Shown piece after piece: positions 7,559 through 15,247 of a stretch of DNA of 64,000 bases. The translations under genes and the position numbers were made by a program. The notes under the pieces were generated by a model. It was given only the letters and a program-made list of their open reading frames with translations. It had not been told where the DNA came from and ran no database searches. The number at the start of each line of letters is the position of its first letter. Position 1 is the first letter of the stretch. The DNA is taken from the NCBI RefSeq assembly GCF_030695035.1, contig NZ_JAUYTT010000001.1, positions 62,001 to 126,000 on the forward strand, written 5' to 3'. The DNA is from Frigidibacter sp. Lineage in GTDB: Bacteria; Pseudomonadota; Alphaproteobacteria; Rhodobacterales; Rhodobacteraceae.

Positions 7559-8772
7559 TGCAGCCTTTCGTGATCGAAGGGGCCTCGGTGATCCTGCCGG
7601 ACCGGGTGGCGCAGGTCGCCATCCGGGTCGAGGGCGGGGTGATTGCGGCCCTTGACGGCCCGCGCGATGGGGCGCGGGTCATCGACGGGGGCGGGATGAT
7701 CCTTGCCCCCGCGATGGTCGATATCCACGGCGACGCCTTTGAACGGCAGCTGATGCCCCGCCCCGGGGTGATGATCCCGGTCGAGGCCGCGCTGCTGGAA
7801 ACCGACCGGCAACTGGCGGCCAACGGCATTGCCACCGCCTATCATGCCCTGACGCTCAGCTGGGAACCGGGCCTCCGCTCGGTCGGCACCGGGCGCGCGG
7901 TGGTGGAGGCGCTTGCCGCCCTTGCCCCCCGCCTGACTGTCGAGAACCGCGTGCAACTGCGGTGGGAGACGTTCTGTTTCGAGGCCCTGCCGCTGATCGA
8001 CACAGCCCTGAACGGTCCCTTTCTGCCCGCGTTGGCCTTCAACGACCACATGACGATGGGCGTGCTGCACCCCTCGGTTCCGATCCAGAACCGGCCCTTT
8101 GACCATGACCCCGCCTTTCCGGTGGTGGACATGGACAGCCCGGGTTTCGCCGCCAAGATGGCGCCTCGCGCCAAACGGTCCGGCATGGCGGTGGCCGACT
8201 TCATCGCCCTGATGCGGACAGTCTGGATGCGCCGCGCCGAGGTTCCGTCCACAATCGCCGAAGCCGGGGCCAGGGCGCGGGCCAAAGGCGCCCCGATGCT
8301 CAGCCATGATGACAGCCAGCCCGAGACGCGAACTTTCTACCGCGACCACGGCGCCCGGATCTCGGAGTTTCCGATGAACCTCACAGTGGCCAAAGCGGCG
8401 CGTGAGGCAGGCGACCGGATCGTGTTCGGCGCCCCAAACGCGGCGCGCGGGGGCAGCCATCTTGGCTCGCCGGGGGCGGCCGACATGGTCGCGGCAGGGC
8501 TTTGCGACATTCTGGCCTCCGATTACTATTACCCCGCAATGCTGTCGGCGGTGGCGCGCCTGCAGGCGGACGGGGTCGGCACGCTGGCCGACCTGTGGAA
8601 GCTGGTTGCGGCGAATCCTGCCGATGCGCTCGGCCTGCAGGATCGGGGCGAAATCGCCTTGGGCAAACGCGCGGACCTTGTGCTTCTGGACTGGCCCGAC
8701 GGGCATCCGCCCGTGGTGCGCAGCTGCTTTGTCAAAGGCCGTGCCGCCTATGGCGCGGTCGCGGCGGGGTAG
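7558..8772 (+). CDS. PhnM-like amidohydrolase/phosphohydrolase (second PhnM paralogue)
   Basis: The product has 404 residues of the amidohydrolase superfamily, closest to PhnM, the alpha-D-ribose 1-methylphosphonate 5-triphosphate diphosphatase. Shared marks are the metal-binding DIHGD (residues 55-59), the LSHDDS motif, the SEFP segment, GAPNAARGGSHLG and ILASDYYYP. It departs from the window's other PhnM in the middle: the SLTDHTPGQ stretch is replaced by AFNDHMTMGVLHP, so substrate contacts differ. The ATG at 7558 overlaps the methyltransferase stop. It sits between two methyltransferase genes, three bases before the second. It probably hydrolyses a phosphorylated sugar intermediate that differs from the standard one. 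Confidence 0.8.
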   Translation: MQPFVIEGASVILPDRVAQVAIRVEGGVIAALDGPRDGARVIDGGGMILAPAMVDIHGDAFERQLMPRPGVMIPVEAALLETDRQLAANGIATAYHALTLSWEPGLRSVGTGRAVVEALAALAPRLTVENRVQLRWETFCFEALPLIDTALNGPFLPALAFNDHMTMGVLHPSVPIQNRPFDHDPAFPVVDMDSPGFAAKMAPRAKRSGMAVADFIALMRTVWMRRAEVPSTIAEAGARARAKGAPMLSHDDSQPETRTFYRDHGARISEFPMNLTVAKAAREAGDRIVFGAPNAARGGSHLGSPGAADMVAAGLCDILASDYYYPAMLSAVARLQADGVGTLADLWKLVAANPADALGLQDRGEIALGKRADLVLLDWPDGHPPVVRSCFVKGRAAYGAVAAG

Positions 8773-8774
8773 CC

Positions 8775-9560
8775 ATGCGGGATGCAGAGGATCGCTTTGA
8801 CGGGTTGGCCGAGCAGTATGAGATGCATCGCCCCGGCTATCCGCTCGAGGCGTTCCGCGCCCTGACACGCGACATCCGCTGCTGTACGCGCATTGCCGTG
8901 GACGTTGGCGCCGGGCCGGGCAATTCCACCCTGTCGCTGCGCGAAGCCATCGGCCCCGGCTGGTCCATCGTGGCGATAGAACCGGGCCGCGACATGCGGC
9001 GCGTGCTGGCACGCCGGTTCTCGGCAGCGCCAGAGGTGCAGGTCTCCGATGCGACAGCCGAGGAGATGCATCTGCCATCGGGCTTTGCCTCGCTTGTGGT
9101 GGCCTGTACGGCCTTTCACTGGCTGGACGCGCCCCGTTTCTTTGCCGAGGCAGAGCGCATTCTGGCCCCCGGGGGCGTGCTGGGGCTGATCCGCAATCGG
9201 CGCAAACCCTCACCCGTGGTGCAGGCCTTTGACCGCTATATCGAGGAACAATCGGGCGGGATCAGCGACATTGCGCTGCGCGAGGCCCGCAAGGAACCCG
9301 TGATCCGCGATCTGGCGCAGGTGCCGGGTTTCATGGCTGCCCGGTCCTGCACCTATGCTTGGGAAAGTCATCTGACCGCGCGGGGGCTGATCGACCTGTA
9401 TCTGACCCGCTCCACCCTCTGGGCCGTGGTGCGCCGGATCGGGCTGACCCGCGTGATGGCCGATCTGAACGCGATCTGCGCCGCCCAGAAACTTGGCGAC
9501 ACGCCGCAGCGGATCGAATGGGAAACCACCGCAAAATGGGCCCGCAAGCGAAGCGCCTGA
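8775..9560 (+). CDS. Class I SAM-dependent methyltransferase, second in operon
   Basis: The product has 261 residues, with SAM motif I AVDVGAGPGNSTL (about residues 41-53) and a helix-loop CTAFHWLDAPRFFAEAERIL that is common in small-molecule methyltransferases of the trans-aconitate/ubiquinone-like type. It begins two bases after the PhnM-like stop and is the last gene of the plus-strand operon. The convergent phnM stop lies 31 bases beyond. It is not a recent duplicate of the first methyltransferase: outside the SAM motif the two share little. The substrate is unknown. Confidence 0.78.
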   Translation: MRDAEDRFDGLAEQYEMHRPGYPLEAFRALTRDIRCCTRIAVDVGAGPGNSTLSLREAIGPGWSIVAIEPGRDMRRVLARRFSAAPEVQVSDATAEEMHLPSGFASLVVACTAFHWLDAPRFFAEAERILAPGGVLGLIRNRRKPSPVVQAFDRYIEEQSGGISDIALREARKEPVIRDLAQVPGFMAARSCTYAWESHLTARGLIDLYLTRSTLWAVVRRIGLTRVMADLNAICAAQKLGDTPQRIEWETTAKWARKRSA

Positions 9561-9591
9561 CAGATACGGGCGCCGGGCAGCTGACAGGCGG

Positions 9592-10761
9592 CTACGCCGC
9601 CCGCGCCAGCATGACCGATCCGTCGGAATAGATCTTGCGGCCGCCGCGCAGGGTGGCGCGGACATGGCCGATGCCGCTGTCATCGGCGATCAGCAGATCG
9701 GCCAGCATCCCCGGGGCGATCGCCCCGCGGTCCATCAGCCCCAGCGCCCGCGCCGGGTTCAGCGTGGCCAGCCGCGTTGACCCTGCAAGCCCGTGCGGGT
9801 CTGCCTTGGCCAGTTCCAGAACCGCCGGCAGCAGCGCCGAGGGGTGGTAGTCCGAGGCCATGATGTCCAGCAGCCCCGCGCCATGCGCGTCCCGTGCCGA
9901 CAGGTTGCCCGAGTAGGACATGCCGCGCAGCGCATTGGGCGCGCCCATCGCAGTCGCCAGCCCCCGCGCCCGCGCCTCGGTCGCGGCCTCCACCGTCACC
10001 GGAAACTCGCTGATCCCGGCGCCAAGCGCCTGCATCAGCGCCACCTTCTCCACCGTGTCATCGTCATGGCTGGCCAGCGCCACGCCATGCGCGCGGCAGG
10101 TGGCGGAAATCGCGCGCAGGGTCGCGGCCATGTCACCTGCGGTGGACTGTTTCTCGGCGATCCGCCGGGTGATTTCGCCCTCGGCTTCAGCCTGGGTCAG
10201 GCCTTTGTCGCGGGCGATCCGCGCGACATGCGCCTCCAGATCCCGGTATTGGCCCTGCCCAGGCGTGTGGTCGGTCAAAGAAACCAGATCGACGGCGCCT
10301 TCGGCGATCAGCCCCGCGACCACCCGCAGCGCATCGGGAAAGGTGATCTCGAACCTTGCATGGACCTTGTGATCCACCTTGAGCACATCGCCCATCGCTT
10401 TCAGCGCCCGGATGATGGCCGAGGTATTGTCGAAATGCCGGATATGGCCATAGGCCGAACCGGGATGAAAACTGACAGCAGCATAGGCCGTCGTGACCCC
10501 CGCGGCTGCCAGCCGCCGGTCCAGATCACGCAGGCCCAGTTCCATCGGCATCCGCACATTCGGGCGCGGCTCCACCTCGCGCTCGACCATGTCGCCATGC
10601 ATGTCGACGAAGCCGGGCATCAGCAGCAGGCCTTCGCCCGTCATCGCGGCACCCGGCATCGGGGTGTGCGCGATTTCGGCAATCCGCCCCGCCTCGATGC
10701 GGACAGAGCCGCGCTCGATCACCGCACCCGGGGTGACAACGCGAAAATCAGACAGCCACAT
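9592..10761 (-). CDS. phnM: Alpha-D-ribose 1-methylphosphonate 5-triphosphate diphosphatase
   Basis: This 389-residue amidohydrolase-fold enzyme removes pyrophosphate from the triphosphate intermediate of the C-P lyase route. The metal site begins with DMHGD (residues 53-57). Later PhnM marks are SLTDHTPGQGQYRD, ASHDDD, GAPNALRGMSYSGN and IMASDYHP. Length and motifs are standard for PhnM. It is the last gene of the phnFGHIJKLM operon, and its start overlaps the end of phnL by 14 bases. The phnN and phnP genes that often follow phnM are not here: the convergent methyltransferase gene ends 31 bases away. Confidence 0.93.
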   Translation of the reverse strand: MWLSDFRVVTPGAVIERGSVRIEAGRIAEIAHTPMPGAAMTGEGLLLMPGFVDMHGDMVEREVEPRPNVRMPMELGLRDLDRRLAAAGVTTAYAAVSFHPGSAYGHIRHFDNTSAIIRALKAMGDVLKVDHKVHARFEITFPDALRVVAGLIAEGAVDLVSLTDHTPGQGQYRDLEAHVARIARDKGLTQAEAEGEITRRIAEKQSTAGDMAATLRAISATCRAHGVALASHDDDTVEKVALMQALGAGISEFPVTVEAATEARARGLATAMGAPNALRGMSYSGNLSARDAHGAGLLDIMASDYHPSALLPAVLELAKADPHGLAGSTRLATLNPARALGLMDRGAIAPGMLADLLIADDSGIGHVRATLRGGRKIYSDGSVMLARAA

Positions 10762-11455
10762 CTTCGGGCACCTCTTGTGCGGTCAGTTCAATCTCGCGGT
10801 CGATCAGCCCGGCCACGTCTCCGGGATGGTGGAACACCCCGATCATCGCCACGCCCGCCGCCTTCAGGTCGGCCAGCCGCCGGATCAGTGCCGCCCGCGC
10901 GCCCGCGTCCAGCGAGGCGGTGGGCTCGTCCAGCAGCAGCAGCCGCTGCGGCAGGATCAGCGCGCGGGCGAGGTTGACCTTCTGCTGCTCGCCGCCCGAG
11001 AAGGTGGTGGGATAGGCCCGCCACAGGTCGCGCTTCACGCCGAACTCGGCCAGCCAGCGCCGGGCTTCCTCGGTCGCCTCAGCGGCAGGGATACCCGCCC
11101 GGCGCAGCGGTTCGGCCACGATATCTTCGGCCGCGACGCGGGGCCGGGCGATCAGGAACTGGGTGACAAAGCCGATCTCGCGCCGCCGCAGCAGGGCGAT
11201 GTCCACATCCGCCGCCACCGCAAGGTCGATCCGCCCCTCGGTGGTGTGATACCACATATGCCCGGCGCGCGGCAGATAGCTGCGGTAGAGCGTGCGCAGC
11301 AGCGTGGATTTCCCCACCCCATTGGGCCCGCGCAGCAACAGGAACTCACCCGCGTGCAGGGTGAAGTTGATGCCGTCGAAGGCGTGCAGCCGCTGGCCCA
11401 GATGGTGCATCTGGAAATGCTTGGCCAGGTTCTCGACTTGAAGAACAGGGATCAT
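10748..11455 (-). CDS. phnL: C-P lyase accessory ABC ATPase PhnL
   Basis: This is a 235-residue ABC-type ATPase: Walker A GPNGVGKST, signature FSGGEQQKVN, Walker B LLLLDEPTASLDA, and the PhnL-specific WYHTTEGRIDL and FVTQFLIARPRV segments. The ATG at 11455 has a GAGG five bases upstream and gives the usual PhnL N-terminus; an in-frame start at 11476 would overlap phnK. PhnL acts with the PhnGHIJ core and PhnK, not in transport. The gene follows phnK by 7 bases and overlaps phnM. Confidence 0.92.
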   Translation of the reverse strand: MIPVLQVENLAKHFQMHHLGQRLHAFDGINFTLHAGEFLLLRGPNGVGKSTLLRTLYRSYLPRAGHMWYHTTEGRIDLAVAADVDIALLRRREIGFVTQFLIARPRVAAEDIVAEPLRRAGIPAAEATEEARRWLAEFGVKRDLWRAYPTTFSGGEQQKVNLARALILPQRLLLLDEPTASLDAGARAALIRRLADLKAAGVAMIGVFHHPGDVAGLIDREIELTAQEVPEDVAV

Positions 11456-11462
11456 GGCAACC

Positions 11463-12266
11463 TCACAGTTTCGCATGGACGAGTTGCTGGGTGTAGTCGT
11501 GCTGCGGGTCCTGGAAGATCTGGTCCGCCAACCCCTGTTCGACCACGCGGCCGCGGCGCATCACCATCACCCGGTCGGCCATGGTGCGGATGACGCCCAG
11601 GTCGTGGGACACGATCACCATCGTGATCGCCCGGTCGCGTTGCAGCCGCTTCAGCGTATCCAGCACCAGCGCCTGCACCGAGACATCAAGCCCGGTGGTT
11701 GGCTCGTCCAGCAGCAGCAGTGCCGGTTCCAGCGCAATCGCCTTGGCCAGCTGCACCCGCTGCTGCATCCCGCCCGACAGCTCGATCGGGCGCGCATCCA
11801 TCCGCTCCAGCGGGAATTCCGAGGCGTTCAGCGCCTCACGGGCGCGGCCGCGCAGGGCGGCAAAGCTGCGCTCGCCAGCGATCAGCAGCCGCTCGGCGAC
11901 ATTGCCGCTGGAGCTGTTCTTCATCAGAAGGCCCAGATGCGGGTTCTGGTAGACGATGCCGATACGGGTGGCGCAGAGCATACGGCGCGCGAAACGGTCA
12001 AGCTCGAACAGGTTGCCGGGCAGGCCCGGCAGCGCAAGGCGATAGTCGCCCGCATCCGGCGTATCCTCGAGGTTCATCATCCGCAGCAGGGTGGATTTGC
12101 CCGACCCACTTTCGCCAACGATCCCCAGCACCTCGCCGGGATAGACCATGGCGGACACGTCATCGAGCGCCACCACATCGCTATAGCGGCGCGACACGCC
12201 GGTCATCGTCAGCAAGGGCGGCGTGGTCATCAGTTGCGGGGCGCGCAAGGCAAGGGCAGCGGTCAT
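11463..12266 (-). CDS. phnK: C-P lyase accessory ABC ATPase PhnK
   Basis: This 267-residue ABC ATPase resembles oligopeptide-transporter ATPases, as PhnK does: Walker A GESGSGKST, Q-loop region IVYQNPHLGLLMKNSSSGN, signature LSGGMQQRVQ, Walker B LLLLDEPTTGLD. PhnK docks on the PhnJ face of the PhnGHIJ core in the known E. coli complex. The start overlaps the phnJ stop (ATGA). Its Q-loop flank looks somewhat different from the QNPRDGL motif I remember for canonical PhnK, fitting a divergent version of the whole complex. Confidence 0.9.
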   Translation of the reverse strand: MTAALALRAPQLMTTPPLLTMTGVSRRYSDVVALDDVSAMVYPGEVLGIVGESGSGKSTLLRMMNLEDTPDAGDYRLALPGLPGNLFELDRFARRMLCATRIGIVYQNPHLGLLMKNSSSGNVAERLLIAGERSFAALRGRAREALNASEFPLERMDARPIELSGGMQQRVQLAKAIALEPALLLLDEPTTGLDVSVQALVLDTLKRLQRDRAITMVIVSHDLGVIRTMADRVMVMRRGRVVEQGLADQIFQDPQHDYTQQLVHAKL

Positions 12267-13177
12267 CGCGGCATCTTTCCGTTTTCGTACCAGGTGGCGC
12301 CCAGGGCCACATCCTCGCCATCGCGCCGGCGGATCGCCTTGATGCCAAGATGGCTGTCCGACAGCTCGAACACCGATCCGCCGCCGTCTTGCGGGATTTC
12401 GTTCATGAAGTAGCCAGCGACGCCCGAGCGGTGGCAGGTCAGCGCGGCATGATCCTCGACCTTGTAGGGCACGTCTGAAAACACCAGCGGTTCCACCCGC
12501 GTGAAGGGCGGCACCGCGTAGAGCCGCTTTTCGCGCCCTGCCGACAGGAAGGTCAGGTGCTGCGCCATATGCAGCTTGGGCAGATCCCAGCGGGGGATGG
12601 GTGAGGGCGTCATCACATGCCGCCCGTTGACCAGCGCCGGATAGGACGCGCCCTGCATGATCCGGCCCGAGCGCACGATCTGCTCATACAGGATCAGCCA
12701 CAGCCGCCCGTAATCGGCATCGGCATGCATCTGCCGGGCGACCGACATGTTCGGCTCCACCGGCCGCAAGGGTTCGGGGTTGGGCACCTGCAGCACCAGA
12801 ACCTGATCGGCGCGCAGCCGTTCCTCGGGGATGCGGTGGCGGCTCTGGATCAGGGTGGCGGCCAGCGTGTCCCAGGTTTCGGCCGCGCCGGACACCTTGG
12901 ACAGGAACGACCGGATCGAGGCGGCGTTGACGCTGTCATCTGCGCCCTGGTCGATCACCTTCACCACCGAGGATGGCTTCAGCAGTGTCAGCGTCACCTG
13001 CAACCCGCCGGTGCCCCAGCCGCGCGCCATCGGCACCTCGCGGCTGGCATAGGGCATCTGGCAGCCGGGCACGGCGATGGCCTTGAGCATCTTGCGGCGC
13101 AGCTCGCGCTTGGCCGAGGCGTCGAGAAAGCCATAGGAAAACGCCTGCCACGGCTTTGTCAGGGTGGCGATGGTCAT
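12263..13177 (-). CDS. phnJ: PhnJ homologue lacking all four catalytic/cluster cysteines
   Basis: The product has 304 residues and is PhnJ over nearly its full length (GWGTGG, VIDQGADD, RHRIPEE, PSPIP, SAGREKRLYAVPPFTRVE). PhnJ normally cleaves the C-P bond by radical-SAM chemistry. In E. coli three Cys hold the 4Fe-4S cluster (241, 244, 266), Cys272 is catalytic and Gly32 carries a radical. A gapless alignment of the C-terminal 44-residue block from memory places Thr247, Arg250, Leu272 and Gly278 at those four positions. The whole protein has only Cys39 and Cys248. The radical glycine is kept (Gly38, in VPGCQMP). The frame is open and well conserved, with ATGA overlaps on both sides, so it is not a decayed gene. 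Classical C-P lyase activity is doubtful, and a structural or new catalytic role is inferred. Confidence 0.88.
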   Translation of the reverse strand: MTIATLTKPWQAFSYGFLDASAKRELRRKMLKAIAVPGCQMPYASREVPMARGWGTGGLQVTLTLLKPSSVVKVIDQGADDSVNAASIRSFLSKVSGAAETWDTLAATLIQSRHRIPEERLRADQVLVLQVPNPEPLRPVEPNMSVARQMHADADYGRLWLILYEQIVRSGRIMQGASYPALVNGRHVMTPSPIPRWDLPKLHMAQHLTFLSAGREKRLYAVPPFTRVEPLVFSDVPYKVEDHAALTCHRSGVAGYFMNEIPQDGGGSVFELSDSHLGIKAIRRRDGEDVALGATWYENGKMPR

Positions 13178-14253
13178 GCTGTGACCTCTTCAGGTTCGGG
13201 GGCCTGCTCCGGAATCGGGGCAGCGGCACCGCGGGCCCCGCGCAGGGCGTCGAGCGAGGACTGGAAGGTCACATAGTGGGGCAGCTTGAAGTGGATGCAG
13301 AAGCCCGAGGCCTCGACCGGCTCAGTGTGATAAAGGAAGAATTCCTCCTCCACCGGCGATCCCTTGGCCGCGCCGGGGGCGTTCAGGTCCAGCGTGGCGC
13401 CCGAGATCACCTTGACCTCGTTCCAGCCAAGCGTCGCGCAGAACCCCAGTTCCAGCAGGCCGGACTTGCCCTTGGCCATGACCTCGGCCTGTGACACCTT
13501 CACCCGGCCGGCCGAAAACACCGTCCCGCGCGGATGGCGCACGCGCAGCTCTGCCTCGGCCAGCCGCAGCTCGTTCACCGTGGGGTGGGCATTGCCATAG
13601 CCGCGCATCGCGGAATAGCCTAGGGCCAGCATCCCTCCGGTATCGGCGCGGGCAAGACTTTGCAGCGTATGGGCACGCGCGGCGGGAAACAGCAGCGGCT
13701 CGCGCGTCAGATCCGGGATGTCGTCGGGCGCGACCTCGGCCCGCGGCGGATCGGCGACCAGCCCCTGCGCCTTCTGCCATGCTGCCAGCGAGGGTTGCCG
13801 GGCAGGCGCGGGGGTGGCGGCTGGCTCCACCGGCCGGGGCTCGAACGGGTGGCCCTGCAGCACGCCGGTCGCCAGCAGTCGGTGCGAGTAGTCGAGGCTG
13901 GGCCCCAGGATCTGCCCGCCGGGAATGTCCTTGAACGCCGCCGAGATCCGGCGGTGGGTGACCAACTGCTCCTGCTCCACCGGCTCGGCAATGCCAAGGC
14001 GCGGCTGCGTCGTGCGCCAGGCGCGCAACAGCAGCACCGCCTCGTAGAGATCGCCGCCCGACTGCGCGAGGGCCAGCGCGGCCAGATCAGGTTCGTATAA
14101 GGACGCCTCGCCCATCACCCGGTCGATCAGCATGGGCAGGGTCTGCCGAACGGCCGTGACCCGCGCCGCATCTATCCTGCCCAGTTCCGCACGGTAGAGC
14201 CGTTCAGATTGCTCGATGGCTCGCTCGCCGCCCCGGGTTGCCACATAGGCCAT
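13174..14253 (-). CDS. phnI: C-P lyase core subunit PhnI
   Basis: PhnI is the nucleosidase subunit that, with PhnGHL, joins the phosphonate to ribose triphosphate. This 359-residue protein has the family's MAYVATRGGERAI start, the DIPGGQILGPSLDYSHRLL block and GYSAMRGYGNAHP. It also has the C-terminal HFKLPHYVTFQ (His321, His326), the pair that binds zinc next to PhnJ in the E. coli complex. Between residues about 255 and 295 it departs from the usual pattern: a FTRGYGLVFG...ERKAMAMA-type stretch is expected, but GLLELGFCATLGWNEVKV is found. The ATG at 14253 overlaps the phnH stop (TGATG). Confidence 0.9.
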   Translation of the reverse strand: MAYVATRGGERAIEQSERLYRAELGRIDAARVTAVRQTLPMLIDRVMGEASLYEPDLAALALAQSGGDLYEAVLLLRAWRTTQPRLGIAEPVEQEQLVTHRRISAAFKDIPGGQILGPSLDYSHRLLATGVLQGHPFEPRPVEPAATPAPARQPSLAAWQKAQGLVADPPRAEVAPDDIPDLTREPLLFPAARAHTLQSLARADTGGMLALGYSAMRGYGNAHPTVNELRLAEAELRVRHPRGTVFSAGRVKVSQAEVMAKGKSGLLELGFCATLGWNEVKVISGATLDLNAPGAAKGSPVEEEFFLYHTEPVEASGFCIHFKLPHYVTFQSSLDALRGARGAAAPIPEQAPEPEEVTA

Positions 14254-14804
14254 CACAGCACCTCGATTGTGGTGGATCGCGGCAGGCCGATCACCCGGCC
14301 CTCGCAGATCAGGAACAGATCGAAGCCCGCGGGATAGCGGCAGCGCGCGGCCCGCAGCGGCCAGAGCCCGGGGGCAAGATCACCCAGTTCGATGTCGGTG
14401 AACGTCTCGATCCCCGGCCCGGTCAGGCGCAGGCGTTGCCCCGCCCCCAGCCGCGCGCTGGCAATCACTGTTGCCCCCGCGTCGGGATAAAGCGCCGATC
14501 CGACCGGCGCCTGCTCCAGCAGGGCCAACCCTTCGGGAGTGTCCAGTGACAGGAACAGGTGATCGGCCCGCGCCGCGGGAACAAGGGCTGCCCCGAACCC
14601 CGCACAGATCTCCGCCAGCGCCGGGTCATCGCAGAACACCTGACATTCGCGGTCCAGCAGCGTCTCGGCAAGACCGGCCATGCCGGGGGCGGGAAGCGAG
14701 TGGGCCGAGCCGGGGCGCGACAGGGCCAGCATCAGCGCCTCGAAGGTGGCATTGGTGCGGATCTCGAAGGCATCGGGCACGGGAACGGCCGCAAGCTGGG
14801 TCAT
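14253..14804 (-). CDS. phnH: C-P lyase core subunit PhnH
   Basis: The product has 183 residues of the PhnH family: NATFEALMLALSRPGSAHSLP near the N-terminus, YPDAGATVI in the middle, and the C-terminal LRLTGPGIETF and YPAGFDLFLICEGRVIGLPRST. PhnH is a structural subunit of the PhnGHIJ core and forms the dimer-like contact with PhnG. The gene overlaps phnG by one base and phnI by three, so subunit ratio is probably set by translational coupling. Confidence 0.92.
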   Translation of the reverse strand: MTQLAAVPVPDAFEIRTNATFEALMLALSRPGSAHSLPAPGMAGLAETLLDRECQVFCDDPALAEICAGFGAALVPAARADHLFLSLDTPEGLALLEQAPVGSALYPDAGATVIASARLGAGQRLRLTGPGIETFTDIELGDLAPGLWPLRAARCRYPAGFDLFLICEGRVIGLPRSTTIEVL

Positions 14805-15247
14805 CAGAATGTCTCCATCGAGACGCGCGTGGCCTCGATCTCGCGCAGGCGGGCGGTGTCGGCGGCCGCGATCTCCTGCGCCTCATGCTGCACAAAAGCG
14901 CTGATCTCGGCCGTCTGGCCCAAGCTGGCGGCGGCATCGACCACGGCCATCGCCATCGCCCGCTCCAGATCGCGGCCGACGATCATGCCATAGCCCTCGG
15001 TGCCAGCCGCGCGGATATGGGCCTCGGCCACCAGTACCTCACCAAGGTGAAAGTCCGTGCCCTGCACCGTGTCGCGCATCGGCAGCATCACTAACCCGGT
15101 CCGGCTTTGCACCACCTCGATCGCACCAAGCGCCGGCAGCAGGCGTTCGGCCAATGCGGCCAGCCGCGCCGCATCGGCACGGGCCAGCAGGCCCAGCAGG
15201 TCCGCGTGATCAAGGACCGGCTGCACGTCTTTGCGGGTGTCAAACAT
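14804..15247 (-). CDS. phnG: C-P lyase core subunit PhnG
   Basis: The product has 147 residues and is a PhnG-family subunit with the VVQSRTGLVMLPMRD strand region, FHLGEVLVAEAHI and the GYGMIVGRDLERAMAMAVVDAA block. I take the ATG at 15247, which overlaps the phnF stop by 8 bases; a start at 15274 would add nine unlike residues. It is the first core gene after the regulator. The GRDxxxAxxxAxxDA pattern is standard, while flanking sequence is rather divergent. Confidence 0.88.
   Translation of the reverse strand: MFDTRKDVQPVLDHADLLGLLARADAARLAALAERLLPALGAIEVVQSRTGLVMLPMRDTVQGTDFHLGEVLVAEAHIRAAGTEGYGMIVGRDLERAMAMAVVDAAASLGQTAEISAFVQHEAQEIAAADTARLREIEATRVSMETF

Noticed and set aside
7435-9213. 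A 592-codon minus-strand frame opposite the PhnM-like and methyltransferase genes
   Set aside because: The plus-strand genes show family motifs and tight coupling; the antisense product has none.
9561-9591. A possible phnN or phnP gene after phnM
   Set aside because: Only 31 bases separate phnM from the converging methyltransferase gene.
12300-12480. A frameshift as the cause of the missing PhnJ cysteines
   Set aside because: The frame was retranslated by hand. Flanking residues such as SD, GG and Y stay aligned without gaps to the end of the conserved block, so a frameshift does not explain the loss.
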